From: Bacteroidales bacterium
GTDB taxonomy: Bacteria; Bacteroidota; Bacteroidia; Bacteroidales; UBA932
Direction of reading: 5' to 3'
Assembly (NCBI GenBank): GCA_012510445.1
Contig: JAAZIA010000020.1
Span: 78,729-142,728 of the forward strand
Length of the DNA: 64,000 nucleotides
Shown here: in pieces, positions 41,703-50,666 of the stretch
Layout: the number at the start of each line of letters is the position of its first letter
Numbering within the stretch: the stretch's first letter is position 1
Made by a program: the position numbers and the translations under genes
Notes under the pieces: generated by a model
What the model saw: the letters and a program-made list of their open reading frames with translations, nothing else
The model's database searches: none
Told to the model about the DNA's origin: nothing

Positions 41703-43316
41703 ATGCGATACTTCATCATTGCCGGGGAAGTATCCGGCCATCAATACGCAAAACAGCTTATGAGCGCCCTTGCCCATGCAGATCTTCTGGCTGAATTCAA
41801 GTACAAAGGGCCGGATTCTAAAACTGCAATTATGGGTTTCGCAGAAGTAGCTGCTACATTAGGAACGTTTTTAAAATCCTTGGCTGCTTGCAAAAAAGAC
41901 TTAGTACAATACAACCCCGATGCAGTCATCCTTATTGATTATCCCGGCTTCAACTTGCGTATGGCACGCTATGCTTCCCGCAAAGGCTATAAAACCTTTT
42001 ATTACATAGCTCCCAAAACATGGGCTACCAGAGAATTCCGTAACAGAACTATCAAACGCTTTATAACGCAATTGTATGTAATTCTTCCTTTCGAGGCAGA
42101 TTACTTTTCTTCCAAAGAAATCCATGCTGTTTATTTAGGAAACCCCGTCCCGGATCAACTGGCAGCCTTTAAATCAAACCTTTCAGAAAAAAAATCCTTT
42201 CGTGAGAAATTTAGGATTGGTTCCAAACCCATACTCGCTATCCTACCGGGAAGCCGTTTGGATGAAATTGGATTTTTGCTTCCCAGAGCCTCAGAGATTA
42301 TAAGCAATTTCCCTGATTACCAATGGATTGTAGCAGCAACTCCAACGGTACCTATAGCCGTGTACGACAACATTTTAAAAGACTTGCCGGTACGAGTAAT
42401 ATACGGTCGTACGTACGACATTTTAAAAGAAGCTCAAGCCGCTATCGTATCAAGCGGAACAGCCACTCTTGAAGCTGCATTGCTCAACTGTCCCCAAATA
42501 GTATGTTACGGTGGGAACCCTATCTCGGCTTTTATTGCACGTCAAATGCTCAAGGTGAAAAATATTTCGCTTCCCAACCTCATTCTAAACAAAACCTCGG
42601 TCACTGAGCTCCTCCAAAAAAAGTGCAAACCGCAACGGTTAGAAGACGAATTGCGTTTGCTACTCAAAGGCCGTCAAAAGCGCAGAAGTGTCCTGGCTGA
42701 CTACAAGCGGTTGCAACGCTTGGTGGGTGCAGACGGTACGGCAGAACGTGTGGCTCGTCACATATACACAGAACTTACCGGCGGACCGGAAACACCTCGG
42801 TACAAGATATTTACTCAAACCCCGTTAGGGAACTTCTACTTTTCTGCCAATTCTTTTGAACAACTCATCGCCTGTGGCTTTGAAGACAATTACGAATGTA
42901 GAGGCTTTTATAAAAGCGGAGAGCTTATGGGGCCCGAAGAACCCATACCTAACGTCCTTTTATATGCCATGCGCCAACTGGACGAGTATTTTAAAGGCAC
43001 CCGCCGCACTTTTGATCTTCCGCTTCACATAGTAGGGACAGAATTCCAAAAGACCGTTTGGCAGGAACTCCGGAACATCCCTTACGGAACCACCGTTTCT
43101 TACTTACAGCTTGCCGAGGCCATAGGCAATCCTAAAGCGAGTCGAGCCGTGGGACAAGCAAACAACGCCAACCCCTTTGGTATTGTCATCCCCTGCCACC
43201 GAGTCATTGGAGCAGACGGAACGCTGGTGGGTTACGCTTCGGGGATAGAACGTAAACAAAACCTACTGGCCATGGAAATATCCTTTGCCCCGGAATCTAG
43301 TAACGCACTTTTTTAG
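41703..43316 (+). CDS. Fusion: lipid-A-disaccharide synthase-like (LpxB) domain + methylated-DNA-protein-cysteine methyltransferase (Ogt)
   Basis: 537 residues in one uninterrupted frame. Residues 1-360 are LpxB-like (DYPGFNLRMARYA, FYYIAPKTWA, ILPFEADYF, ILPGSRLDEI, VSSGTATLEAAL). Residues about 368-530 are a complete Ogt/MGMT: N-terminal domain (YKIFTQTPLGNFYFSANSFEQL), then FQKTVWQELRNIPYGTTVSY and the acceptor Cys498 in IPCHRVIGADG. LpxB condenses lipid A precursors at the inner membrane; Ogt repairs O6-alkylguanine. The LpxB part departs from the family: GEASGDxH is GEVSGHQY (His13), WAW is WAT (107-109), and the GGDLM region is deleted. Whether both halves are active is open. Confidence 0.88.
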   Translation: MRYFIIAGEVSGHQYAKQLMSALAHADLLAEFKYKGPDSKTAIMGFAEVAATLGTFLKSLAACKKDLVQYNPDAVILIDYPGFNLRMARYASRKGYKTFYYIAPKTWATREFRNRTIKRFITQLYVILPFEADYFSSKEIHAVYLGNPVPDQLAAFKSNLSEKKSFREKFRIGSKPILAILPGSRLDEIGFLLPRASEIISNFPDYQWIVAATPTVPIAVYDNILKDLPVRVIYGRTYDILKEAQAAIVSSGTATLEAALLNCPQIVCYGGNPISAFIARQMLKVKNISLPNLILNKTSVTELLQKKCKPQRLEDELRLLLKGRQKRRSVLADYKRLQRLVGADGTAERVARHIYTELTGGPETPRYKIFTQTPLGNFYFSANSFEQLIACGFEDNYECRGFYKSGELMGPEEPIPNVLLYAMRQLDEYFKGTRRTFDLPLHIVGTEFQKTVWQELRNIPYGTTVSYLQLAEAIGNPKASRAVGQANNANPFGIVIPCHRVIGADGTLVGYASGIERKQNLLAMEISFAPESSNALF

Positions 43317-43324
43317 TATATTTG
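43317..43324 (+). promoter_or_regulatory. -7 element of dnaN
   Basis: TATATTTG begins at the last base of the lpxB-ogt stop codon and lies 19 bp before the dnaN ATG. No (G/T)TTG at the expected distance. Confidence 0.55.
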
Positions 43325-43343
43325 TAGAATAAAGTAAACTCAT

Positions 43344-44468
43344 ATGAAATTTGTTGTATCAAGCTCAGAACTGTTAGGAAGACTACAATCCGTAAGCAGG
43401 GTTATCGCTTCCAAAAACACATTACCCATTCTGGATAACTTTCTGTTTGAACTGACTGCAGATGAACTTACCATTACTGCATCGGATCTGGAAACTACTT
43501 TACGTACCACCATGAAACCCAACCAGGTTATGGAAGAAGGGAGCGTAGCCATTCCTGCCCGTATCCTTACAGATTCGCTAAAAGAGTTTCCGGAACAACC
43601 GCTTACTCTCGAATTCAACAAAGAACAGAACATCATTGAATTTACCTGGGCTACAGGAAAATTTCAGGTACCGGGATTTCCTGCAGAAGATTACCCTGTA
43701 GTTTCACAACCGGAAGGCATTCATTCCATTACATTCTCTCCGGAAATTTTACTGGAAGGCATCAACCGTACCCTTTATGCTGTCGGTGACGAAGAATTGC
43801 GCCCCGTAATGAATGGAATTTTCTTTGACCTGAAAGCAGATGCTGCCAACATGGTAGCCTCGGATTCGCATAAATTGGTTTGTTATACACGTACAGATAT
43901 AAAAGCCGCAGAAGACACCTCTTTTATTCTTCCCAAAAAACCGGCTAACGTCCTTAAAAGCTTACTGGTAAAAATAGAAGAAGACATTACCATCTCTTAC
44001 GACAACACCAATGCATTCTTTACTTTTGGGGCTTTTGATATGATATGCCGCTTGGTAGAAGGAAACTATCCGGCTTATCGTAGTGTCATTCCTCAAAGCA
44101 ACCCTAACAACATTGTAGCGGACAGGCTGGAACTGATGAATGCCGTACGCAGGGTAAGCGTTTGCTCCAACCAGGCAACTAACCTTATCAAACTCCTCTT
44201 TTCTGCCAACCAAATTTTTGTTTCTGCACAAGATCTTGAGTTCCGGATAGCTGCGCAGGAACGCCTTACTTGTCAATACGACGGGCCGGCTATTGAGATG
44301 GGCTTTAAATCCATTTTTTTAGCAGACATCCTGGCCAACCTTCCGGGAACCGAAGTCAACATAGCATTGAGCGATCCCTCTCGCGTAGGACTTATTACCC
44401 CAATTACTACTGATTCTGAATTTGAAGAGACCTGCGCTCTCATCATGCCTATGATGATTACCCAATAA
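43344..44468 (+). CDS. dnaN: DNA polymerase III beta sliding clamp
   Basis: 374 residues, the usual length, with three clamp domains. Typical phrases: LLGRLQSVSRVIASKNTLPILDNF in part at the N terminus, LRPVMNGIFFD and DSHKLVCYTR in the middle, and LIMPMMI at the C terminus (canonical ending LMPMR). The ring tethers replicative polymerase to DNA. The stop codon overlaps the start of the exonuclease gene by one base. Confidence 0.97.
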   Translation: MKFVVSSSELLGRLQSVSRVIASKNTLPILDNFLFELTADELTITASDLETTLRTTMKPNQVMEEGSVAIPARILTDSLKEFPEQPLTLEFNKEQNIIEFTWATGKFQVPGFPAEDYPVVSQPEGIHSITFSPEILLEGINRTLYAVGDEELRPVMNGIFFDLKADAANMVASDSHKLVCYTRTDIKAAEDTSFILPKKPANVLKSLLVKIEEDITISYDNTNAFFTFGAFDMICRLVEGNYPAYRSVIPQSNPNNIVADRLELMNAVRRVSVCSNQATNLIKLLFSANQIFVSAQDLEFRIAAQERLTCQYDGPAIEMGFKSIFLADILANLPGTEVNIALSDPSRVGLITPITTDSEFEETCALIMPMMITQ

Positions 44469-45244
44469 TGCCTATGAAATTACATTTAAAAAGACCCCTC
44501 TTATTTCTTGACCTAGAAACTACCGGACTCAACGTTGCCACAGACAGAATTATTGAAATCTGCGTGTTAAAGTTACACCCAGACCAAACAAATGAAATCA
44601 AAACACGCCGCCTTAACCCAACCATCCCTATTTCTCCTCAGGCTCAGGCCATCCATGGCATTTCTGATGAAGACGTAGCTAACGAACCCACTTTTAAGGA
44701 AATTGCCAAATCGTTGGCTAAGTGGATGGAAGGATGTGACATAGCCGGCTACAACTCTATAAAATTTGACGTACCTATGCTGGCAGAAGAGTTTTTAAGG
44801 GCCGGCGTAGACTACAATTTTAGAAAGCGCAAACTTATTGATGTCCAAAATATTTTCCACAAAATGGAACAACGCACATTAAAAGCGGCCTACCGTTTTT
44901 ATTGCGACAAAGAATTGGAAAATGCACACAGTGCTCAGGCAGACACCATTGCCACCATGGAAGTGTTGGAGTGCCAGCTGGACAAATACCCCGACGATCT
45001 AAAAAATGACGTTACGTTTCTATCGGAATTCTCCACAAGAACGCAAAACTTAGATTATGCCGGAAGAATTGCGCTGAATGAAGAAGAACAACCGGTCTTT
45101 AATTTTGGAAAACACAAAGGACGCCTTGTAACGGAAGTACTTCAAACAGAACCTTCCTATTACGACTGGATGATGAGAGGCGATTTCACACTAGACACCA
45201 AAAAAGTCCTGACGGAAATCAAGCTCTCCATTTCCATTATATAG
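44468..45244 (+). CDS. DnaQ-like 3'-5' exonuclease (epsilon-type)
   Basis: 258 residues. DEDDh exonuclease motifs: FLDLETTG (Exo I), NSIKFDVPML (Exo II) and HSAQADTIATMEV (Exo III with the catalytic His). A C-terminal part (FNFGKHKGRLVTEV, YYDWMMRGDF) is the DUF3820-like tail found in many Bacteroidota homologues. Coupling to dnaN by a 1-bp overlap suggests a proofreading or clamp-linked role. A second Met lies two codons in. The 3' end overlaps the convergent flavoprotein gene by 8 bp. Confidence 0.92.
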   Translation: MPMKLHLKRPLLFLDLETTGLNVATDRIIEICVLKLHPDQTNEIKTRRLNPTIPISPQAQAIHGISDEDVANEPTFKEIAKSLAKWMEGCDIAGYNSIKFDVPMLAEEFLRAGVDYNFRKRKLIDVQNIFHKMEQRTLKAAYRFYCDKELENAHSAQADTIATMEVLECQLDKYPDDLKNDVTFLSEFSTRTQNLDYAGRIALNEEEQPVFNFGKHKGRLVTEVLQTEPSYYDWMMRGDFTLDTKKVLTEIKLSISII

Positions 45245-46604
45245 CCGATTTACCTGCCAACCTGCCCGTGGCAAAAGCTACCTGTAAATTGTAGCCCCCA
45301 CTGTCGGCATCCAGATCCAGCACTTCTCCGGCAAAAGATAAATTTCCCACCAACCGGGAACGCATGGTTTTGGGATTTACCTCTTTCATGGAAATCCCTC
45401 CGGCCGTCACAACAGCCCTTCTCCATCCTTCATAAGAGGTAATGGGAAAAGCCCATTGTTGCATGGCCTCTACGGGATGCATCCCGCTCTCTGTCACATA
45501 TTTAGAAAACGGATCTACCAGCTCCCGCGGCATAAACCCCCGGAGCTTCGCCTGCATTGCGCTGCCCGCCTGCATCGGCCCTCGGAGCTTTGCCTGCAGT
45601 GTACGCTGCCAGCGCTCCATCAGTTGCTCTTGGCCCACTGCCGGTTTCAGGTTCAGGTGAAGTTCCACCTTTTCTCCATTATTCAAAGCCGTCACAGCTC
45701 GCCGGCTCACACGAAACCCAATGGGTCCCTCTATGCCCAGATCCGTGAAAAACAGCTCCCCTTCTTCTTCCTGTTTGCACTGGCCGTTCACCATCAATTG
45801 AAGGGCCACGTTTTTGAGCTTTACACCGGTCAGGCGCTTGTCATAATGCAAAGGCATAAGGGCTGTCAAAGCGGGGAAAACCGGCACAATCGTATGCCCG
45901 GCCGCCTGTGCAAACCCGTACCCGTCTCCGGTCGACCCCGTTCCCGGGTATGACATCCCTCCCGTCGCCAAAATGAAATGATCTGCCTTTATTTCCCACT
46001 CCTCTCCGGCCTCCCCCGCCTCGGCAAATAAACCATTCGCTCCGCTACCGCGAGCACCAATTCCCGCGGAGCTACCGGAAGTACTAACACCCAACGAACT
46101 ACCGGGAGTACTAACACCCACCGGACCACCGGGAATCGCGTTTTTGTTTCGCGTCACCTGCACGGCCTTAATGCGCGAAGGGGCCTCGGCATCCATAACC
46201 CATCCGGTCACACGTGTAGCGTAAATTAAACGAACCCCCAAGCCTTCTAACCACCTTACCAACACATCAATAACATCAAAGGCACGTCCGCTTGCCGGAT
46301 ACACACGACTGCCTCTTTCCAAAACGGTAGGCAGCCCAATGCCGTTAAAAAAACGTACCGTATCCTCGCTTGTAAATCCATAAAACGCCGGCTTAAAATA
46401 CCTGTTTACCGGATGAACGTGAACGCTAAAATCCTCCCAATCTTTTACATTGGTAAGGTTGCAACGGCCCTTTCCCGTTATAGCCAGCTTACGACCGGGT
46501 TTATGCATTTTCTCAATAAGAGTAACACGTGCTCCTTGTTCTGCGGCTGTACCGGCAGCCAGCATCCCCGCCGGCCCGGCTCCAATGACTATTATGTGCT
46601 TCAT
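45237..46604 (-). CDS. BaiN/HI0933-like FAD-dependent oxidoreductase with repeat insertions
   Basis: 455 residues; homologues are usually about 390-410. Dinucleotide motif VIGAGPAGMLAAGTAAEQGARVTLIEK, then KLAITGKGRCNLTN and C-terminal GEVLDLDADSGGYNLQVAFATG, all typical of the family. The substrate is unknown for most members. Two insertions lengthen it: a Gly/Ser-rich tandem repeat at about 160-187 (three units of 9 residues) and a 14-residue duplication of QAKLRG near 335-355. Neither touches the FAD motifs. Confidence 0.9.
   Translation of the reverse strand: MKHIIVIGAGPAGMLAAGTAAEQGARVTLIEKMHKPGRKLAITGKGRCNLTNVKDWEDFSVHVHPVNRYFKPAFYGFTSEDTVRFFNGIGLPTVLERGSRVYPASGRAFDVIDVLVRWLEGLGVRLIYATRVTGWVMDAEAPSRIKAVQVTRNKNAIPGGPVGVSTPGSSLGVSTSGSSAGIGARGSGANGLFAEAGEAGEEWEIKADHFILATGGMSYPGTGSTGDGYGFAQAAGHTIVPVFPALTALMPLHYDKRLTGVKLKNVALQLMVNGQCKQEEEGELFFTDLGIEGPIGFRVSRRAVTALNNGEKVELHLNLKPAVGQEQLMERWQRTLQAKLRGPMQAGSAMQAKLRGFMPRELVDPFSKYVTESGMHPVEAMQQWAFPITSYEGWRRAVVTAGGISMKEVNPKTMRSRLVGNLSFAGEVLDLDADSGGYNLQVAFATGRLAGKSAI
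45541..45598 (-). repeat. 42-bp in-frame duplication in the BaiN-like gene
   Basis: Two near-identical 16-bp copies of CGGAGCTTCGCCTGCA (one T for C) start 42 bp apart (45541 and 45583), encoding QAKLRG twice. The flanking protein is conserved. Confidence 0.65.
46045..46125 (-). repeat. 27-bp tandem repeat, three units, in the BaiN-like gene
   Basis: Units start at 46045, 46072 and 46099. On the coding strand they give nine-residue units of the type GVSTPGSSL. The central and last units differ at few positions; the first is diverged. Confidence 0.75.
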
Positions 46605-46632
46605 ACGGCGAAGTTTCTAAAACTGTGAAATG

Positions 46633-46640
46633 CAAAGATA
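46633..46640 (-). promoter_or_regulatory. -7 element of the BaiN-like gene
   Basis: TATCTTTG (minus strand) lies 28 bp before the start codon in the 111-bp divergent gap. No clear -33 element and no clear -7 element for the M81 gene were seen. Confidence 0.5.
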
Positions 46641-46715
46641 ACACGAACAGACAATCTGCAGGCCATGCTGCAAAACTTTGATTAAATCACAATCCTGTAG
46701 TACCTTGCCATCATT

Positions 46716-48263
46716 ATGAAGAAAAAGATATTTGCAAATCTTGCCTGTATTGTTTTGCTGGGTTTTATTTCCTGTAAACAGCAGGAAACCACACTCCCAC
46801 GTATAGGCATTGCCGGAATAGCTATAGAATGTAGCACTTTTTCACCGGCACAAACAACAGAAGATATGTTTCGTATTTCCAAAGAGGAAAACGTACTTAC
46901 AAGGTATCCTTTCCTGCAGGAAGACTCGGTACTGTACAAAAAGGCACATTGGTTGCCGGCTATGGTATCGTCTGCTACACCGGGAGGAATTGTTACTAGA
47001 GAAACGTATGAATTTTTGCTGGAGCAAACCCTCTCAGCACTCCGGAAGAATTTGCCTTACGACGCCCTCTTTTTTGATATCCATGGAGCTATGAGCGTAG
47101 TAGGAATGGACGATCCCGAGGGCGATTTCATTATCAAAATAAGGGAGGTGATTGGAAACACCCCCATCGTCTCTACCTGTATGGACTTGCACGGGAACGT
47201 AAGCCCGCGCCTGGCAGAAAACATAGACTTAATCACCTGTTACCGCCTGGCTCCTCACGAAGACGCCATGGAATCTAAAAGACGAGCCGTAGCCAATCTG
47301 ATAGAGCGGCTGGAAACAGGAAAAGGACGGCCCGGCTACAAAGCGTGGGTGAAAATCCCCATCCTGCTGCCCGGAGAACAAACGAGCACCCGCGTGGAAC
47401 CGGCAAAATCACTCTACGCAGCAGTAGCCCCGGCAACAGAACAAAAAGGCATTATAGATGCCGGTATTTGGATAGGATATGCCTGGGCAGACGAGCCTCG
47501 TAACCACGCCGTAGTTATGGTAACGGGAGACAAAAAAAGCACCGTCAGAAAAACGGCCCAACGCCTGTCGCAACATTTTTGGGACGTACGCCATGAATTT
47601 GATTTTATAGCTCCTACGGCCTCCCTGGAAGAGTGCTTGGAAGCTGCTTTGGCAAGCGATAAAAAACCCTTCATGATAAGCGATATGGGCGACAACCCCA
47701 CTGCCGGAGGTGCCGGAGACGTAACATGGACCCTTACCAAACTATTGGAACGGGAAGAATTCAAAAACCCTTCCGGGCCGAGTCTCGTTTACGCCTCCAT
47801 TCCCGGATCGCAAATGGTTAAAAAAGCCATAGCGGCAGGAGTAGGTGCAAGAGTGCAAGAGTACGTAGGAGCTATGGTAGATGACCGCTACGCCCCGCCT
47901 GTACTGCTTAGCGGTACGGTTCAGTACATAAGAGAAAACCCAACAAACTCAGAAGTAGTCATCAAAACGGGCAGCATGCACGTAATTGTTACAGAAAAAA
48001 GAAAGCCCTACCATTACGAAAGAGATTTTGAAAACTTGGGTTTCAAGCCAAGAGAAACAGACATCATCATAATAAAAGTGGGCTATTTGCCTGTAAGTGT
48101 GTACAACATGCGTGGCGACTGGATGATGGCCCTTACCAGAGGCGGCGTAGATCAAAACCTTATGGAACTGCCTTACGAAAGGATAGACAGACCCATGTAT
48201 CCGTTAGATAAAGATATGCCCCACCCGCCTCTTGAAGTAGTCTTTATTCCGTTTGTAAACTAG
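46716..48263 (+). CDS. M81 family metallopeptidase (MlrC-like), lipoprotein
   Basis: 515 residues. The signal peptide (KKKIFANLACIVLLGFISC) ends in a lipobox Cys20. Residues 28-330 match the MlrC/DUF1485 N-terminal domain (IGIAGIAIECSTFSP, FFDIHGAMSV, DLHGNVSPRL, YRLAPHEDAMESKRRA), where His and Asp residues bind zinc. The C-terminal domain begins with the glycine-rich DNPTAGGAGD. The family is named after a microcystin-degrading protein, but physiological substrates are mostly unknown. It lies upstream of tRNA-Thr on the same strand. Confidence 0.88.
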   Translation: MKKKIFANLACIVLLGFISCKQQETTLPRIGIAGIAIECSTFSPAQTTEDMFRISKEENVLTRYPFLQEDSVLYKKAHWLPAMVSSATPGGIVTRETYEFLLEQTLSALRKNLPYDALFFDIHGAMSVVGMDDPEGDFIIKIREVIGNTPIVSTCMDLHGNVSPRLAENIDLITCYRLAPHEDAMESKRRAVANLIERLETGKGRPGYKAWVKIPILLPGEQTSTRVEPAKSLYAAVAPATEQKGIIDAGIWIGYAWADEPRNHAVVMVTGDKKSTVRKTAQRLSQHFWDVRHEFDFIAPTASLEECLEAALASDKKPFMISDMGDNPTAGGAGDVTWTLTKLLEREEFKNPSGPSLVYASIPGSQMVKKAIAAGVGARVQEYVGAMVDDRYAPPVLLSGTVQYIRENPTNSEVVIKTGSMHVIVTEKRKPYHYERDFENLGFKPRETDIIIIKVGYLPVSVYNMRGDWMMALTRGGVDQNLMELPYERIDRPMYPLDKDMPHPPLEVVFIPFVN

Positions 48264-48279
48264 ATATGTAAAAAAAAAC

Positions 48280-48287
48280 TATCTTTG
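48280..48287 (+). promoter_or_regulatory. -7 element of the tRNA-Thr gene
   Basis: TATCTTTG ends 14 bp before the tRNA 5' end. A TTTG at 48252-48255 lies 24 nt upstream, longer than the 19 nt seen elsewhere. Confidence 0.55.
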
Positions 48288-48301
48288 TTTTCCAATTAGA
48301 A

Positions 48302-48377
48302 GCCTTCTTAGCTCAGCTGGTAGAGCAGCTCATTCGTAATGAGCAGGTCGCGGGTTCGAGTCCCGTGGAAGGCTCCA
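48302..48377 (+). tRNA. tRNA-Thr (anticodon CGT), CCA encoded
   Basis: All four arms fold: acceptor GCCTTCT with GGAAGGC (one G-T pair), D arm GCTCAGCTGGTAGAGC, anticodon stem GCTCA/TGAGC with loop TTCGTAA (anticodon CGT, reads ACG), and T arm GCGGG/CCCGT with TTCGAGT. Discriminator T and genomic CCA are present. Confidence 0.96.
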
Positions 48378-48405
48378 AACAAAGTGGTTTACCACGTAAA
48401 GTACT

Positions 48406-49719
48406 GTGATCAAAAAAATAAAGGTCAGGTTGCTACGAATGACTCTTATGGGAACTTTCGTAGTACTTTTTACACTTGCATTCCAATCTTGTCCACGGAA
48501 AAAAGTCCGCACTTTTGATCCCTATACTCTTAGGAGTGAATGTCTTAGGGACAGCTCCGCTGATTATATCTACACCCCCAGGTATGCCCATAATTTTTGC
48601 ATTGTCCGTGAAGACGGAGAAAAAATTTTGTACCTCAGAAACCCGGTAACAGAAACGGAAACAAAACATGCTGTAAAGAAAGCCAACCGAGTAATCTGTC
48701 TTTCTTCCACACACGTAGCTTTTCTGGATGTACTTAACGAAACAAACTCTATAGTAGGCGTCTCGGGACTTCAATACATTTACAACAAAAGACGATTAAA
48801 AGCTAAGGATATAGGATACGAATCCGGTATAGACTACGAGGCACTTCTTCAATTGAACCCAGACGTGGTCTTTGCTTACGACATCCCGGGGCAAGCTGCA
48901 GAATACCTTGAAAAAATACGCGAATTGGGACTGAACGTCATTGAAATACCCGAGCATCTGGAAGAGCACCCCCTGGGCAGAGCCGAATTTCTGGTAGCCT
49001 TTGCCACCTTCTTTAATAAAGAAGAGCAAGCCGCTGAAATTTTCTCTTTTATTCTTCAAGCCTACGAAGACTTCCGCACCCTCGCCCTCCAAGCCGCCAC
49101 CCTCGCCCATAAATCCGGTGCCCGCCCCTCACCTGGCCCATCAAACGGAACCCATCACTCTTCATCCACTGACTCATCACTCATCACCCGTCACACCTCA
49201 CCCACGGACTCATCACTCATCACCCGTCACCCGTCACCCACGGACTCTTCGCTCTCAACCTCCTCGGCCTGGAAAAAATGCGGAATTCCACCCGTCAAAG
49301 TCCTCATCAATGCTCCGTTCAAAGACATCTGGTACATCCCCGGCACGGAAAGCCACCAAAACATATTTGTAGAAGATGCAGGAGGCGTCCTTCTGGGTAC
49401 AAAACCGGGAAGCAAAACAGCAGTTATAAGTACAGAACAAGCGTACCTCTACGCCCTTGAAGCCGATTTTTGGATCCATCCCAACCAATACAGCAGCCTA
49501 AGCGAACTGCTGCAGACAGATCCACGCTTTGCAGAAGTACCCGTGTGTGAAAGCAAACAAGTATGGAATAATAACCGCCGTACCACCACCGCTCAAGGCA
49601 GCGACTATTATGAATCGGGCGTGGTAAACCCACACTTAATCTTGGCTGACCTCATAGCCATCTTCTATCCCAACGCCATTCCCAACCACAAATTCACCTA
49701 CTACCGGCAACTCCGATAA
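48406..49719 (+). CDS. Periplasmic metal-chelate/cobalamin-type substrate-binding lipoprotein
   Basis: 437 residues from GTG at 48406; an ATG at 48439 is an alternative that leaves a shorter signal peptide. Lipobox LAFQSC, then a class III binding-protein fold (BtuF/FepB type): [28 protein letters not shown] strand, [15 protein letters not shown], and in the second lobe [22 protein letters not shown]. Such proteins deliver cobalamin, haem or ferric chelates to an ABC importer; no permease genes are adjacent. A Ser/Thr/Pro/His-rich stretch (about 226-286) with a 36-bp repeat fills the linker between lobes. Confidence 0.85.
   Translation: MIKKIKVRLLRMTLMGTFVVLFTLAFQSCPRKKVRTFDPYTLRSECLRDSSADYIYTPRYAHNFCIVREDGEKILYLRNPVTETETKHAVKKANRVICLSSTHVAFLDVLNETNSIVGVSGLQYIYNKRRLKAKDIGYESGIDYEALLQLNPDVVFAYDIPGQAAEYLEKIRELGLNVIEIPEHLEEHPLGRAEFLVAFATFFNKEEQAAEIFSFILQAYEDFRTLALQAATLAHKSGARPSPGPSNGTHHSSSTDSSLITRHTSPTDSSLITRHPSPTDSSLSTSSAWKKCGIPPVKVLINAPFKDIWYIPGTESHQNIFVEDAGGVLLGTKPGSKTAVISTEQAYLYALEADFWIHPNQYSSLSELLQTDPRFAEVPVCESKQVWNNNRRTTTAQGSDYYESGVVNPHLILADLIAIFYPNAIPNHKFTYYRQLR
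49155..49262 (+). repeat. 36-bp tandem repeat in the binding-protein gene
   Basis: Units start at 49171, 49207 and 49243 (two full, one partial, plus a diverged piece upstream). Each encodes the 12-residue theme TDSSLITRH(T/P)SP. The unit is a multiple of three and keeps the frame. Confidence 0.75.
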
Positions 49720-49735
49720 AATCGCACAGATTTAT

Positions 49736-49743
49736 TAACTTTG
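49736..49743 (+). promoter_or_regulatory. -7 element of the rmlA operon
   Basis: TAACTTTG lies 20 bp before the rmlA ATG. It probably drives rmlA through the glycosyltransferase gene; no further -7 element was noticed between those genes. Confidence 0.55.
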
Positions 49744-49763
49744 TTCCTTCAACACATGCAACC

Positions 49764-50666
49764 ATGAAAGGAATCATTTTGGCCGGAGGCTCAGGTACTC
49801 GACTTTACCCGCTCACTATAGGGGTTTCTAAGCAATTACTGCCCGTTTACGACAAACCCATGATCTATTATCCGCTCTCTGTCCTTATGCTGGCAGGGAT
49901 CCGGGAAATCCTAATTATTTCCACCCCGGAAGATTTGCCTTCTTACAGGCGCCTGCTGGGAACAGGAGAAGCGTTTGGTGTACAGTTCCATTACGCAGAA
50001 CAACCTAAACCGGAAGGACTGGCACAGGCTTTTCTCATAGGCCGTGACTTTGTGGGCACTTCCAATGTATGCCTGGTGCTGGGCGATAACATTTTCTATG
50101 GGCAAGGCTTTGGAGCCATGCTTAAACAAGCGGCAGACTCGGCAGGCAAAGGCTTTGCACATATTTTCGGCTACCCCATAAAAGACCCGCAACGCTATGG
50201 TGTAGTAGAAGCAGGACCGGATGGCATTCCCATATCTATAGAAGAAAAACCACAGACCCCCCGCTCCAACTTAGCCGTTACTGGCCTGTATTTTTACCCC
50301 AACAACGTACTTGAAGTGGCCGCCGATGTACGACCTTCGGCACGCGGAGAACTGGAAATCACCAGCGTAAACGACCATTACCTGCAACAACGCCGCCTAC
50401 ACCTTACTACTCTGGGCCGAGGCTTTGCCTGGTTGGACACAGGCACGCATTCCTCGCTAGCGCAAGCCGGAAACTTTGTGGAAACCATCCAAAAACGCCA
50501 AGGCCTTACCATCGCCTGCCCGGAAGAAATTGCCTTCCGTAACGGCTGGCGCACCGCAGACCAACTCCGGGCCCACGCCCACTCCATGCGCCATAATCCC
50601 TACGGCCAATACATCCTGGAATTGCTGGGCACCGATGGCACAAATGGCGCAGCATCTCAGAGGTAG
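49764..50666 (+). CDS. rmlA: Glucose-1-phosphate thymidylyltransferase
   Basis: 300 residues. Nucleotidyltransferase loop [11 protein letters not shown], then [25 protein letters not shown] and [19 protein letters not shown], all diagnostic. It makes dTDP-glucose, the first step to dTDP-rhamnose and other deoxysugars. The last four codons and the TAG stop come from a REP hairpin. rmlC and rmlD are absent from this window. Confidence 0.95.
   Translation: MKGIILAGGSGTRLYPLTIGVSKQLLPVYDKPMIYYPLSVLMLAGIREILIISTPEDLPSYRRLLGTGEAFGVQFHYAEQPKPEGLAQAFLIGRDFVGTSNVCLVLGDNIFYGQGFGAMLKQAADSAGKGFAHIFGYPIKDPQRYGVVEAGPDGIPISIEEKPQTPRSNLAVTGLYFYPNNVLEVAADVRPSARGELEITSVNDHYLQQRRLHLTTLGRGFAWLDTGTHSSLAQAGNFVETIQKRQGLTIACPEEIAFRNGWRTADQLRAHAHSMRHNPYGQYILELLGTDGTNGAASQR

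Noticed and set aside
43317..43343. Replication origin near dnaN
   Set aside because: No dnaA, no cluster of DnaA boxes and no AT-rich repeats; dnaN is often separated from dnaA in Bacteroidota.
48380..48396. Hairpin after tRNA-Thr as terminator
   Set aside because: Only a 4-bp stem (GTGG/CCAC) with no T run.
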